Below, one piece after another: positions 47,386 through 56,304 of a stretch of 64,000 bases of DNA (the first letter of the stretch is position 1; each line of letters opens with the position of its first letter). The DNA lies in the NCBI RefSeq assembly GCF_001598055.1, contig NZ_CP014844.1:3313642-3377641 (forward strand), written 5' to 3'. The translations under genes and the position numbers were made by a program. The stretch is from Cupriavidus nantongensis (GTDB lineage: Bacteria > Pseudomonadota > Gammaproteobacteria > Burkholderiales > Burkholderiaceae). Below the pieces are notes generated by a model. It searched no databases. It worked only from the letters and a program-made list of their open reading frames with translations, and was not told the DNA's origin.

Positions 47386-47795
47386 TGGTTCTCCTGTTGA
47401 TCGTTCCAAAGCAAGCCCCGGCACAAGGTCCGGGGCAGCTGGGTATTGGGTGGATGTCGCGCGAACGTTTCAGTGACGTCGGGCGATCATCGTGTGAACT
47501 ACAGGGGCAAGCCTTACGCAACCTTCGCGCCAGGCCGTCGTATCGGCTGCCGCACCGCAAGCGTGCGCGGCACAGGCAAATGCGCCGGACGCACCACCCC
47601 CAAAACTAGTTCTGGCGGGATGGTAAAGGGTTGTCATTCACATGTCAAAGTTCGTTACAAATTCGGCGGATTTGGCTTCCGAATCAACGATATAGACCGG
47701 TTTTCGCATCTTCTTTATCGGATTAATCCCATGGTTCGATGCTAGCCGGCATGCTCGGGAACTGTCACCGCAGTGCAACAGAAAGCCTTACCGGA
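47386..47795. other. Intergenic leader of the NlpC/P60 gene
   Basis: 410 bases without a gene. It holds the promoter at 47620-47648 and a leader of about 225 bases, with a hairpin (GCCCCGG/CCGGGGC, 47415-47436) 30-50 bases before the start codon. The part next to yejF (47700-47795) shows nothing recognisable. Confidence 0.6.
47620..47648 (-). promoter_or_regulatory. Sigma-70 promoter of the NlpC/P60 gene
   Basis: On the minus strand: consensus TTGACA (47648-47643), 17-base spacer, TACCAT (47625-47620). One of the best -35/-10 pairs in the window. Confidence 0.75.
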
Positions 47796-49457
47796 TCACG
47801 CCGCACCGACCTGCGCCGCCGCCATCAGCTTGCGCGTATAGGGATGTTGCGGTGCCCCCAGCACCACTTCGGTGTCGCCCGACTCGACCACCTCGCCGGC
47901 CTTCATCACGATGACCCGGTGCGCCATGGCTCGGATCACCGCCAGGTCGTGGCTGATGAAGAGATAGCTGAGGTTGTACTTGTGCTGCAGCTGGGACAGC
48001 AGCGCCAGCACCTGCTGCTGGATCGACACGTCCAGCGCCGAGGTGGGCTCGTCCAGCACCAGTATCTGGGGCTTGAGGATCAGCACGCGGGCGATGGCGA
48101 TGCGCTGGCGCTGTCCGCCCGAGAACTCGTGCGGATAGCGGCCCAGCGCGGTGCGGTCGAGGCCGACCTCGCGCAGCGCCTCGATCACGCGCTGGCGCGT
48201 GGCCTCGCGCGACAGCCCGGGCTGGTGCAGCGCCAGCCCTTCGCCGACGATCTGCTCGATGGTCATGCGCGGCGCCAGCGAGCCGAACGGGTCCTGGAAC
48301 ACTACCTGCATGCGCGCGCGCAGCTTGCGGCGATCGTCGCGCGTAGCGGTGTCGAAGCTGCGGCCCAGGAAATGGATGGTGCCGGCGCTCTTGCGCTGCA
48401 GCGCCAGCACGGTATGCGCCAGCGTGGTCTTGCCCGAGCCGGACTCGCCGACGATGCCCAGGGTCTCGCCCTCGCGCAGCTGGAAGTCGACATCCTTGAC
48501 CGCCGCAAACTGGTCCTTGCCGAACCACCCGGCCAGGCCGCGGCGCTTGCGCGCATAGCTGACGCCCAGCTTGTTCGCCTCGAGCAGCACCGGCGCCAGC
48601 GGCACCAGCGGCAGCACCTCGCGCCGCGGGCGGCTGTCGATCAGCTTGCGGGTATAGGGGTGCTGTGGCGACGCGAACACGCTGGCGGTGTCGCCGGTTT
48701 CCACCAGCACGCCCTTCTCCATCACGCCGACCCGTTGCGCGAAGGCGCGCACCAGGTTGAGGTCATGGGTGATCAGCATCACCGCCATGCCGAACTCGGC
48801 CTGCAGGTCGCGCAGCAGGTCGAGGATCTGCGCGCGGATGGTGACATCCAGCGCCGTGGTCGGCTCATCGGCCAGCAGCAGCTTGGGCCGGCACGCCAGC
48901 GCCATCGCGATCATGGCGCGCTGGCGCTGGCCGCCTGACAGCTGGTGCGGGAAGCTGTCGAAGCGATGCGCGGCATCGCTGATGCCGGTGCGCTCGAGCA
49001 GCGCGATGGCGCGCTCGCGCGCGGCGCGGCGGTCGAGGCCTTCGTGCAGCGCCAGGGTTTCGACGATCTGATTGCCGATGGTGTACAGCGGGTTCAGCGC
49101 GGTCATCGGTTCCTGGAAGATCATCGCGATCTCGGCGCCGCGGATCGCACGCATCTCGCGGTCGGAGACCTCGAGCAGGTTCTTGCCCTCGAAACGGATC
49201 GCGCCATCGTAGTAGGCGTCTTCCACCAGCCGCAGCATGGCCAGCGCCGTCACGGTCTTGCCCGAACCCGACTCGCCCACCAGCGCATAGCGCTCGCCGG
49301 CACGCAGGTCGAAGCTGACGTCGCGCACCGCGCGGGTGGCATGCTCGCCATGGCCGAAGGTGACCGACAGCTTGTCGACGCACATCAGCGTGGTCCCTGG
49401 CGCGGGCATCGGTGCCGGCTCCAGGTCCGGCAAGGTCATCGGCGACACCGCGGTCAT
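47796..49457 (-). CDS. yejF: Peptide (microcin C-type) ABC transporter, double ATPase subunit
   Basis: A 553-residue fusion of two ABC ATPase domains. First domain: GESGSGKTVTAL, LSGGQRQRAMIAMAL, LLADEPTTALD. Second domain: GESGSGKTTLAH, FSGGQRQRIAIARVL, LVLDEPTSALD. Each is followed by the oligopeptide-transporter C-terminal segment (PQHPYTRKL). It energises YejB/YejE. The ATG at 49457 overlaps the yejE stop by four bases; the frame upstream inside yejE is a shadow. Confidence 0.95.
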   Translation of the reverse strand: MTAVSPMTLPDLEPAPMPAPGTTLMCVDKLSVTFGHGEHATRAVRDVSFDLRAGERYALVGESGSGKTVTALAMLRLVEDAYYDGAIRFEGKNLLEVSDREMRAIRGAEIAMIFQEPMTALNPLYTIGNQIVETLALHEGLDRRAARERAIALLERTGISDAAHRFDSFPHQLSGGQRQRAMIAMALACRPKLLLADEPTTALDVTIRAQILDLLRDLQAEFGMAVMLITHDLNLVRAFAQRVGVMEKGVLVETGDTASVFASPQHPYTRKLIDSRPRREVLPLVPLAPVLLEANKLGVSYARKRRGLAGWFGKDQFAAVKDVDFQLREGETLGIVGESGSGKTTLAHTVLALQRKSAGTIHFLGRSFDTATRDDRRKLRARMQVVFQDPFGSLAPRMTIEQIVGEGLALHQPGLSREATRQRVIEALREVGLDRTALGRYPHEFSGGQRQRIAIARVLILKPQILVLDEPTSALDVSIQQQVLALLSQLQHKYNLSYLFISHDLAVIRAMAHRVIVMKAGEVVESGDTEVVLGAPQHPYTRKLMAAAQVGAA

Positions 49458-50590
49458 GGCGTGGCCTCCGGTGCCGCACCGGTGGGCGCGCCTGCGGGAA
49501 CCTTGGGTTCGACGCGGCCGCGCAGCGCGGCCAGGCCCAGCCGGGTATCGAAGGCATCGCGCAGCGCGTCGCCCATAAAGGTCAGCAGCAGCAGCGTCAC
49601 CACCAGCACCGCGAAGGTCGACAGCGAGATCCACCACGCGTCGAGATTGGCCTTGCCCTGCGCCAGCAGCTCGCCCAGGCTGGGCGTGGTGGGCGGCACG
49701 CCCAGGCCGAGGAAGTCGAGGCTGGTCAGCGCCAGGATGGCCGCGCTCATGCGGAATGGCAGGAAGGTGATCACCGGGGTCAGGCTGTTGGGCAGGATAT
49801 GGCGCCACATGATCTGCACGTTGGACAAGCCCAGCGCGCGCGCGGCCTTGACGTAGTCGAGCGAGCGGTTGCGGTAGAACTCGGCGCGCACGTAGTCGGA
49901 CAGCCCCATCCAGCCGAACAGCGACAGCAGGATGATCAGCAGCGCCAGGCTGGGCTCGAAGATCGAGGCGAAGATGATCAGCAGGTAAAGCTCGGGCATC
50001 GAGCTCCAGATCTCGATGGCGCGTTGCGAGAACAGATCGAAGCGCCCGCCGAAGAAGCCCATCAGCGCCCCGGTCAACGTGCCGACCAGCACCCCGATCA
50101 CCGTCAGCGCCAGCGCGAACAGCACCGACACGCGAAAGCCATACAGCAGCCGCGCCAGCACGTCGCGACCGCGGTCGTCGGTTCCCAGCCAGTTCTCTGC
50201 CGAAGGCGGCGCCGGGTTCGGTTCCTTGGCGAAGTAGTTGAGCGAGTCATACGAATACCGGTTCAGCGGAAACACCGCGAAATTGCCGTTGGTGGTGATG
50301 CGGTCGCGGATATACGGGTCCAGGTAATCGGCCGGCGTGGCGAAATCGCCGTCGAAGGTGGTCTCGGGATAGACCTTGACGATGGGGAAATACCATTCGC
50401 CCTTGTAGTGCACCACCAGCGGCCGGTTGCTCGACAGCAACTCGGCGCCCAGGCTGAGCACGAAGATGACGACGAAGATCACCAGGCTCCAGTAGCCACG
50501 CCGGTTGCGGCGAAAGCGCTGCCAGGCGCGCTGGCGCGGCGAAGGCGAATGCGGCAGGCCGTTGGGCGCCGCGTGCGAGAACGGTTTCAT
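49454..50590 (-). CDS. yejE: Peptide (microcin C-type) ABC transporter permease YejE
   Basis: A 378-residue inner-membrane permease with an N-terminal cytoplasmic stretch, one helix, a large periplasmic loop and the core permease (GTDDRGRDVLARLLYG, later ARALGLSNVQIMWRHILPNSL as the ATPase-contact loop). Overlaps both neighbours by four bases (yejB stop, yejF start). In E. coli YejABEF imports peptides and the antibiotic microcin C. Confidence 0.94.
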   Translation of the reverse strand: MKPFSHAAPNGLPHSPSPRQRAWQRFRRNRRGYWSLVIFVVIFVLSLGAELLSSNRPLVVHYKGEWYFPIVKVYPETTFDGDFATPADYLDPYIRDRITTNGNFAVFPLNRYSYDSLNYFAKEPNPAPPSAENWLGTDDRGRDVLARLLYGFRVSVLFALALTVIGVLVGTLTGALMGFFGGRFDLFSQRAIEIWSSMPELYLLIIFASIFEPSLALLIILLSLFGWMGLSDYVRAEFYRNRSLDYVKAARALGLSNVQIMWRHILPNSLTPVITFLPFRMSAAILALTSLDFLGLGVPPTTPSLGELLAQGKANLDAWWISLSTFAVLVVTLLLLTFMGDALRDAFDTRLGLAALRGRVEPKVPAGAPTGAAPEATP

Positions 50591-51636
50591 CGGTGCAAGC
50601 CCTCGAAATGGATGCGCGGGTCCACCAGCACGTAGCAGACGTCGGAGATCAGGCGCGTGACCAGCCCGATCAGCGTGAACAGGTAGAGCGTGCCCAGCAC
50701 CACCGGATAGTCGCGCCGCAGCACCGCCTCATACGACAGCAGGCCCAGCCCGTCGAGCGAGAACAGCGTCTCGATCAGCAGCGAGCCGGTGAAGAAGGCG
50801 CCGATGAATGCCGCCGGGAAGCCGGTCACCAGCGGGATCAGCGCGTTGCGGAACACATGCTTCCACAGCACCCGGCGCTCGCCCAGGCCCTTGGCGCGCG
50901 CGGTCAGCACGTACTGCTTGCGGATTTCCTCGAGGAAGGCGTTCTTGGTCAGCATGGTCACCACCGCGAAGCTGCCCACCACCGACGCCGTGATCGGCAG
51001 CACCAGGTGCCACAGGTAGTCCATCACCTTGCCCATCAGCGACAGCTGCTCCCAGTTGTCGGAAGTCAGCCCGCGCAGCGGGAACCACTGCACGAAGGTG
51101 CCGCCGCCGAACACCACCAGCAGCAGCACGCCCAGCACGAAACCGGGAATGGCATAGCCGACCAGCACGATGACGCTGGTCACCACGTCGAAGCGGCTGC
51201 CCGCCCGGATCGCCTTGGAGATGCCGAGCGGCACCGATACCAGGTAGGTCAGGAAGAAGGTCCACAAGCCCAGGCTGACCGATACCGGTAGCTTGGACTT
51301 GACCAGCTCCCACACGCTGCGGTGCTGGAAATAACTCTGGCCCAGGTCGAACTGGGCAAAGCGCTTGAGCATCAGGAAGTAGCGCTCGAGCGGCGGCTTG
51401 TCGAAGCCGTAGAGGGCCTGGATCTCCTTGATCTTGTCCGGGTCGACGCCGCGCCGCCCGCGGTATTCGGCGCCGCCGCCGCTGGCTTCGCCGGCGCCGC
51501 CGCGCCCTTTCAGCTCCATCATCATCTGTTCGACCGGGCCGCCCGGCACGAACTGGATCACGACAAAGGTCAGCGTGATGACCCCGACCAGCGTCGGGAT
51601 CATCAGCAGGATGCGTTTGAGCAGATAGGCAAGCAT
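50587..51636 (-). CDS. yejB: Peptide (microcin C-type) ABC transporter permease YejB
   Basis: A 349-residue permease: N-terminal helix LAYLLKRILLMIPTLVGVITL, then RARGLGERRVLWKHVFRNAL-like EAA loop (TARAKGLGERRVLWKHVF). A Gly-rich hydrophilic insert (KGRGGAGEASGGGAEYRG, around residues 44-62) lies in the first periplasmic loop; E. coli YejB also has an insert here, so this may be normal. Forms the channel with YejE. Confidence 0.95.
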   Translation of the reverse strand: MLAYLLKRILLMIPTLVGVITLTFVVIQFVPGGPVEQMMMELKGRGGAGEASGGGAEYRGRRGVDPDKIKEIQALYGFDKPPLERYFLMLKRFAQFDLGQSYFQHRSVWELVKSKLPVSVSLGLWTFFLTYLVSVPLGISKAIRAGSRFDVVTSVIVLVGYAIPGFVLGVLLLVVFGGGTFVQWFPLRGLTSDNWEQLSLMGKVMDYLWHLVLPITASVVGSFAVVTMLTKNAFLEEIRKQYVLTARAKGLGERRVLWKHVFRNALIPLVTGFPAAFIGAFFTGSLLIETLFSLDGLGLLSYEAVLRRDYPVVLGTLYLFTLIGLVTRLISDVCYVLVDPRIHFEGLHR

Positions 51637-51687
51637 GGGGGCCGTCTTTTTCCTTGTCCGCGCTGAAGCCGCCAGCGCCTGAGCGCC

Positions 51688-53589
51688 TCAGCGGGCTTGC
51701 GCCTGCAGGTCGGTGCGCCACCAGTGGCTGAGGATCCAGCCTTCCGCCGTGTAGAAATACGGCAGCCGCTCCGGGTACGCCAGGGTCTTGCGGTATGAGA
51801 CCCGGTGCGACGCGCTGTACCAGTTCGGCACGATGTAATAGCCGTGCATCAGCACCCGGTCGAGCGCACGGCCGGCGGTGACCAGCTCCTGCCGGGTATC
51901 GGCGCGCAGCACGTTGTCGACCAGCTTGTCGACCACCGGCGACTTCAGCCCAAACAGGTTGTCCGAGCCCGGCGTGCCGGCGGCCTCGCTGGAGAAGCGG
52001 TCGCGCAGTTCATTGCCCGGGCTTTGCGAATCGGGGAAGCGGATCGACACCATGTCGAAGTCGAAGTCTTCGAGCCGCTTCTGGTACAGCGCGAAATCCG
52101 TGGTGCGCTGGTGCACCTGGATGCCAAGCTTCTCGAGGTTGCGCACGTAGGTGGTGATCACCCGGCTCATGGCGCCGCCATCGTCGAGGAACTCGAACAC
52201 CAGCGGCTCGCCCTTGGCGTTGCGCAGCGCGCCGTCGGTATAGGTCCAGCCGGCCTGGGCCAGCAGGCGCCGCGCCAGGCGCAGGTTGTCGCGCAGCGAG
52301 CGCGGCGGCGCGGTGCTGGGCTGGACCACGTCGGGGCCGAACACCTCTGGCGGCAGCTGCGCGCGCAGCGGCTCGAGAAGTTGCAGTTCGCCGGGACCGG
52401 GACGGCCGTCGAAGGTGGAGCTGGCCGACAGCTCGCTGTTGGAGAACCAGCTGTCCAGCCGCTTGTAGGCGCCGTAGAACAGCTGCCGGTTGAGCCATTC
52501 GAAATCCAGCGCGAGGATCAGCGCCTGGCGCACGCGCACGTCCTGGAACACCGGCTTGCGCAGGTTCATGACATAGCCCTGCATGCCGGCACCGTTGCGA
52601 TGCGGGAATTCGGTCTTGAGCAGTTCGCCGTTGCGAAAGCGCGTGCCCTGGTAGCTCTTGGCCCAGTTCTTGGCCTTGTATTCGACGATGGCGTCGAACT
52701 CGCCGGCCTTGAAGGCCTCGAGCCGCGCGGTCTCGTCCTTGTACAGACGGTAGACCACGCGCGCGAAGTTGAAGGTGCCGCGCCGCACCGCGAGGTCCTT
52801 GCCCCAGTACTTCGGGTCGCGCTGGAAGATGATGCCGCGGCCGGCGTCGAAGCGCTCGATCAGGTAAGGGCCGCTGGCCACCGGCGGCTCGAAGGTCAGC
52901 TTCTCGAACGGAACCTTGGCGGTCCACTTGCGCGAGAACACCGGCAGCGAGCCGACGATCAGCGGCAGCTCGCGGTTGCGCTGCTTGAAATCGAAGCGCA
53001 CGGTGCGCTCGCCGGTCACGACCACCGCCTTCACGTCGGTACACATGCTGCGGTAGCCCGGGCTCGAGGCCTTGCTCATCAGCATGTCGTAGGAGTACTT
53101 GACGTCCGAGGCCAGCACCGGATCGCCATTGGAAAAGCGCGCCTGCGGACGGATGGTGAAGGTGACCGACAACTCGTCCGGCGCCACCGTGACGTCCTCG
53201 GCCAGCAGGCCGTAGGCGCTGGCGCTTTCGTCGGCGCTGCTGATCAGCAGCGACTCGAACATCAGCGCGTTCAGGCCCGGGGCCGAGGTGCCCTTCAGCG
53301 TGAACGGGTTGAACTTGTCGAAACTGGTGCGCCGGTCAGGATTGGCGAGCGTCAGCGTGCCGCCGACCGGCGCGTTGGGATTGGCGTATTCGAAGTGCGA
53401 GAAATTCGGCTGGTACTTGAGGTCCCCATGCAGCGCAAAGCCATGCGCCGCCCATGCCGGATCAGAAAAGAGCGAGACCCCCGCCGCCAGCGCCAGTGCC
53501 AGCTTCATTGCCGCCCAACCACGCAGTACTGCATCCCGCCGGAAGCACTGCCATGCCGCCTGAAGCGGCCAACGTGCTTGAATAGGCAT
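51688..53589 (-). CDS. yejA: Periplasmic peptide-binding protein YejA
   Basis: A 633-residue extracellular solute-binding protein of the oligopeptide/nickel family (SBP_bac_5), with AHGFALHGDLKYQPNFSHFEY at the mature N-terminus and the VTFTIRPQARFSNGDPV segment. It delivers peptides to YejB/YejE. Two starts are possible: 53589 (GAGGA upstream, long leader) and 53508, which gives a textbook signal MKLALALAAGVSLFSDPAWA but a weak ribosome site. First gene of yejABEF; divergent from fabI. Confidence 0.93.
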   Translation of the reverse strand: MPIQARWPLQAAWQCFRRDAVLRGWAAMKLALALAAGVSLFSDPAWAAHGFALHGDLKYQPNFSHFEYANPNAPVGGTLTLANPDRRTSFDKFNPFTLKGTSAPGLNALMFESLLISSADESASAYGLLAEDVTVAPDELSVTFTIRPQARFSNGDPVLASDVKYSYDMLMSKASSPGYRSMCTDVKAVVVTGERTVRFDFKQRNRELPLIVGSLPVFSRKWTAKVPFEKLTFEPPVASGPYLIERFDAGRGIIFQRDPKYWGKDLAVRRGTFNFARVVYRLYKDETARLEAFKAGEFDAIVEYKAKNWAKSYQGTRFRNGELLKTEFPHRNGAGMQGYVMNLRKPVFQDVRVRQALILALDFEWLNRQLFYGAYKRLDSWFSNSELSASSTFDGRPGPGELQLLEPLRAQLPPEVFGPDVVQPSTAPPRSLRDNLRLARRLLAQAGWTYTDGALRNAKGEPLVFEFLDDGGAMSRVITTYVRNLEKLGIQVHQRTTDFALYQKRLEDFDFDMVSIRFPDSQSPGNELRDRFSSEAAGTPGSDNLFGLKSPVVDKLVDNVLRADTRQELVTAGRALDRVLMHGYYIVPNWYSASHRVSYRKTLAYPERLPYFYTAEGWILSHWWRTDLQAQAR

Positions 53590-53798
53590 CCTGTTGGATT
53601 CCTCCACTGTCACCTGTAGGGCCCGGCGTTCTGCGGCCGGGCCAAGTATGAGACAATTTTACATGCGTCCGGGGTGGCCCCAGCCATCCGGACATTCCCT
53701 CTGCGCGGCGCAATAAAAGGGCCGCACGACAGCCCGGCACCCGCACGGCCGCACGGCGGACGCACGAAGCGTGCCTGATACACCACCTTGGAGAATTT

Positions 53799-54587
53799 AT
53801 GGGATTTCTGGCAGGTAAGCGGATCCTGATCACCGGCTTGCTTTCGAACCGCTCGATCGCCTATGGCATTGCCTCGGCGTGCAAGCGCGAAGGCGCCGAA
53901 CTGGCCTTCACCTACGTCGGCGAACGGTTCAAGGACCGGATCAGCGACTTTGCCAAGGAATTCGGCAGCGACCTGGTTTTCGAATGCGACGTCGGCAGCG
54001 ACGAGCAGATTGCCGCCACCTTCGCCGCGCTCGGCCAGCGCTGGGAAAAGTTCGACGGCCTGGTGCATTCGATCGGCTTCGCACCGCGTGAAGCGATCGC
54101 CGGCGATTTCCTCGACGGCCTGTCGCGCGAAGGCTTCCGCATCGCGCACGACATCTCCGCGTACAGCTTCCCGGCACTGGCCAAGGCCGCCCTGCCGCTG
54201 CTGTCGGACAAGGCCTCGCTGCTGACGCTGACTTACCTGGGCGCCGAGCGCGTGGTTCCCAACTACAACACCATGGGCCTGGCCAAGGCCTCGCTCGAAG
54301 CCAGCGTGCGCTACCTGGCCTCGTCGGTCGGCCCGCGCGGCATCCGTGCCAACGGCATCTCGGCCGGCCCGATCAAGACCCTGGCCGCTTCCGGCATCAA
54401 GGGCTTCGGCAAGCTGCTCGGCCATTTCGAGCAAGCGGCACCGCTGCGCCGCAATGTCACCATCGAAGAAGTCGGCAACGTCGCCGCCTTCCTGCTGTCC
54501 GACCTGGCCAGCGGCGTGACGGGTGAGATCACCTATGTCGACGGCGGCTTCAACGTGGTCGGCGCAAGCGTGGCTGACGCCGAGTAA
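53799..54587 (+). CDS. fabI: Enoyl-ACP reductase (NADH), FabI
   Basis: Catalyses the last step of each fatty-acid elongation round, in the cytosol. 262 residues with the atypical SDR nucleotide loop [24 protein letters not shown] and the catalytic Tyr/Lys in [12 protein letters not shown]. It is the target of triclosan and isoniazid-type inhibitors in the family. TTGGAGAATTT before the ATG is a sound ribosome site. Ends at a strong terminator shared with the convergent MFS gene. Confidence 0.97.
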   Translation: MGFLAGKRILITGLLSNRSIAYGIASACKREGAELAFTYVGERFKDRISDFAKEFGSDLVFECDVGSDEQIAATFAALGQRWEKFDGLVHSIGFAPREAIAGDFLDGLSREGFRIAHDISAYSFPALAKAALPLLSDKASLLTLTYLGAERVVPNYNTMGLAKASLEASVRYLASSVGPRGIRANGISAGPIKTLAASGIKGFGKLLGHFEQAAPLRRNVTIEEVGNVAAFLLSDLASGVTGEITYVDGGFNVVGASVADAE

Positions 54588-54612
54588 ATCCGGCGCCGGC
54601 AACACGCGAATA

Positions 54613-54645
54613 AAAAAGGGGGTGCCGATCTGGCACCCCCTTTTT
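54613..54645. terminator. Bidirectional intrinsic terminator
   Basis: 9-bp stem GGGGGTGCC/GGCACCCCC with a GATCT loop, extended by A5/T5 pairs to 14 bp. T-tracts on both strands serve fabI (+) and the MFS gene (-). Confidence 0.93.
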
Positions 54646-54681
54646 GCTTCGTGATTCGGATGAGGCGCGCGCGCCGGCGTG

Positions 54682-55923
54682 CTACGCCGCGGCGGGAACG
54701 CGCCGTGCCATGCTCAGCATCGACCAGGCATAGACCACCAGCCCGCCCAGCGCCAGCAGCAGGCCGACCCAGCCGGTCGACTCCCAGCCGAAGCCGGCGG
54801 CGATGGTCAGCCCGCCCAGCCAGGCGCCCAGCGCATTGGCCAGGTTGAAGGCCGAATGGTTGAGCGCCGCCGCCAGCGTCTGCGCGTCGCCGGCAACGTC
54901 CATCAGCCGAATCTGCAGCGCCGGACCCAGCGCCACCGCGGTGCCGACCAGCAGCACGTTGAACGCTGCGAGCCAGGCGTGCGACGCGGTAAAGGTAAAG
55001 GCGCCCAGCACCAGCGCGGTCCACACCAGCACGCCGCCCACCGTAGGCATCAGCGCCTTGTCGGCCAGCCTGGCGCCGGCCAGGTTGCCCGCCACCATGC
55101 CGATGCCGAACAGCGCCAGCACCACCGGGATGCCGGCCGCCGGCATATGCGCCAGCTCCAGCATGGTCGGCTTGATATAGCTGAACACCGCGAACATGCC
55201 GCCAAACCCGATCGCGCCGATACCCAGCGTCAGCCACACCTGCTTGCGCCCGAGCGCGGACAGCTCGCGCAGCGGGCTGGCACGCCGGTCGGCCGGCACG
55301 AACGGCACCCAGCGCCAGACCAGCAGCGCTGTCAGCGCGCCGAGCGCGCCCACGATCACGAAGGCCGAGCGCCAGCCCAACCAGGTACCGACCGCGGCCG
55401 CGATCGGCACGCCGACCAGCGTGGCGGTGGTCAGGCCCAGCATTACCAGCCCCACCGCCTGCGCGCGCCGCTCGCGCGGCACCAGGCTGGCCGCGACCAG
55501 CGCCGCGACGCCGAAGTACGTGCCGTGCGGAAAGCCCGTGAGCAGGCGCGCCACCATCATCGACAGGTACGACGGCGCCAGCGCGCTGGCGAGATTGCCG
55601 GCGGCAAACACCGCCATCAGCGCGATCAGCAGGTTGCGCCGCGGCCAGCGCGCGCCCAGCACCGCCAGCAGCGGCGCGCCGACCACCACGCCGAGCGCAT
55701 AGGCGCTGATCAGGTGGCCGGCTTGCGGGATCGAGATGCCGAGGTCGGTCGCGGCGTCGGGCAGCAGGCCCATGATGACGAACTCGCCGGTGCCGATGGC
55801 AAAGCTGCCGACGCCTAGCGCCAGCAGGGGCAGCCGGCCGGAGGGCTTGTGATCGCGGGAAGACAGGGAAGCGTCGGCGCCGCGGCCAGGATCCGCGGCG
55901 GATTGTGCATGTGGGGCGGCCAT
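54682..55923 (-). CDS. MFS transporter, AraJ/YdhP-like drug or sugar efflux family
   Basis: A 413-residue major facilitator with twelve helices. Helix 1 carries ALGVGSFAIGTGEFVIMGLLPD, helix 2 HLISAYALGVVVGAP and the loop ARWPRRNLL is the MFS motif A region; this pattern matches AraJ/YdhP/Cml-type exporters. An Ala/Arg-rich 28-residue cytoplasmic N-terminus precedes it. The substrate is unknown. It is a single gene with 253 bases to tRNA-Arg. Confidence 0.88.
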   Translation of the reverse strand: MAAPHAQSAADPGRGADASLSSRDHKPSGRLPLLALGVGSFAIGTGEFVIMGLLPDAATDLGISIPQAGHLISAYALGVVVGAPLLAVLGARWPRRNLLIALMAVFAAGNLASALAPSYLSMMVARLLTGFPHGTYFGVAALVAASLVPRERRAQAVGLVMLGLTTATLVGVPIAAAVGTWLGWRSAFVIVGALGALTALLVWRWVPFVPADRRASPLRELSALGRKQVWLTLGIGAIGFGGMFAVFSYIKPTMLELAHMPAAGIPVVLALFGIGMVAGNLAGARLADKALMPTVGGVLVWTALVLGAFTFTASHAWLAAFNVLLVGTAVALGPALQIRLMDVAGDAQTLAAALNHSAFNLANALGAWLGGLTIAAGFGWESTGWVGLLLALGGLVVYAWSMLSMARRVPAAA

Positions 55924-56176
55924 GTACAGGATTTGCAGGGTTCAACGAAATGCCGCCCGCTGACGGGCGAGGTAGTCCTCGCCTCTGATCGATCCAGCGT
56001 GCTCCTGTGCGGCGCGCAGGCCGTATTGTGCGGCAAAACCGCCAACCTTGCCGACGCCGGCACGGATCCGCCGACAACGGCACGGGCCGAAGCAACCATG
56101 CAATGTGATTGGCCGGGATGGCCGCGGCGACAGCGGGCCGGGTGATGGCGCCTTGGCAGCGCCTGGTGGGGGGCCT

Positions 56177-56253
56177 TGGCGCGTCCTAGAGGATTCGAAC
56201 CTCTGACCGCTCGCTTAGAAGGCGAGTGCTCTATCCAACTGAGCTAAGGACGC
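56177..56253 (-). tRNA. tRNA-Arg (TCT)
   Basis: 77 nt with CCA; anticodon TCT in CTCGCCTTCTAAGCGAG; all stems pair. A -10-like TAGAAT lies at 56264-56269 on the minus strand. It lies about 50 bases downstream of the diguanylate cyclase gene on the same strand. Confidence 0.97.
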
Positions 56254-56304
56254 GAAGGCGTGCATTCTACCGCAGCGCCCGGCCGCGGTGACAAGCGATG
56301 CGCC

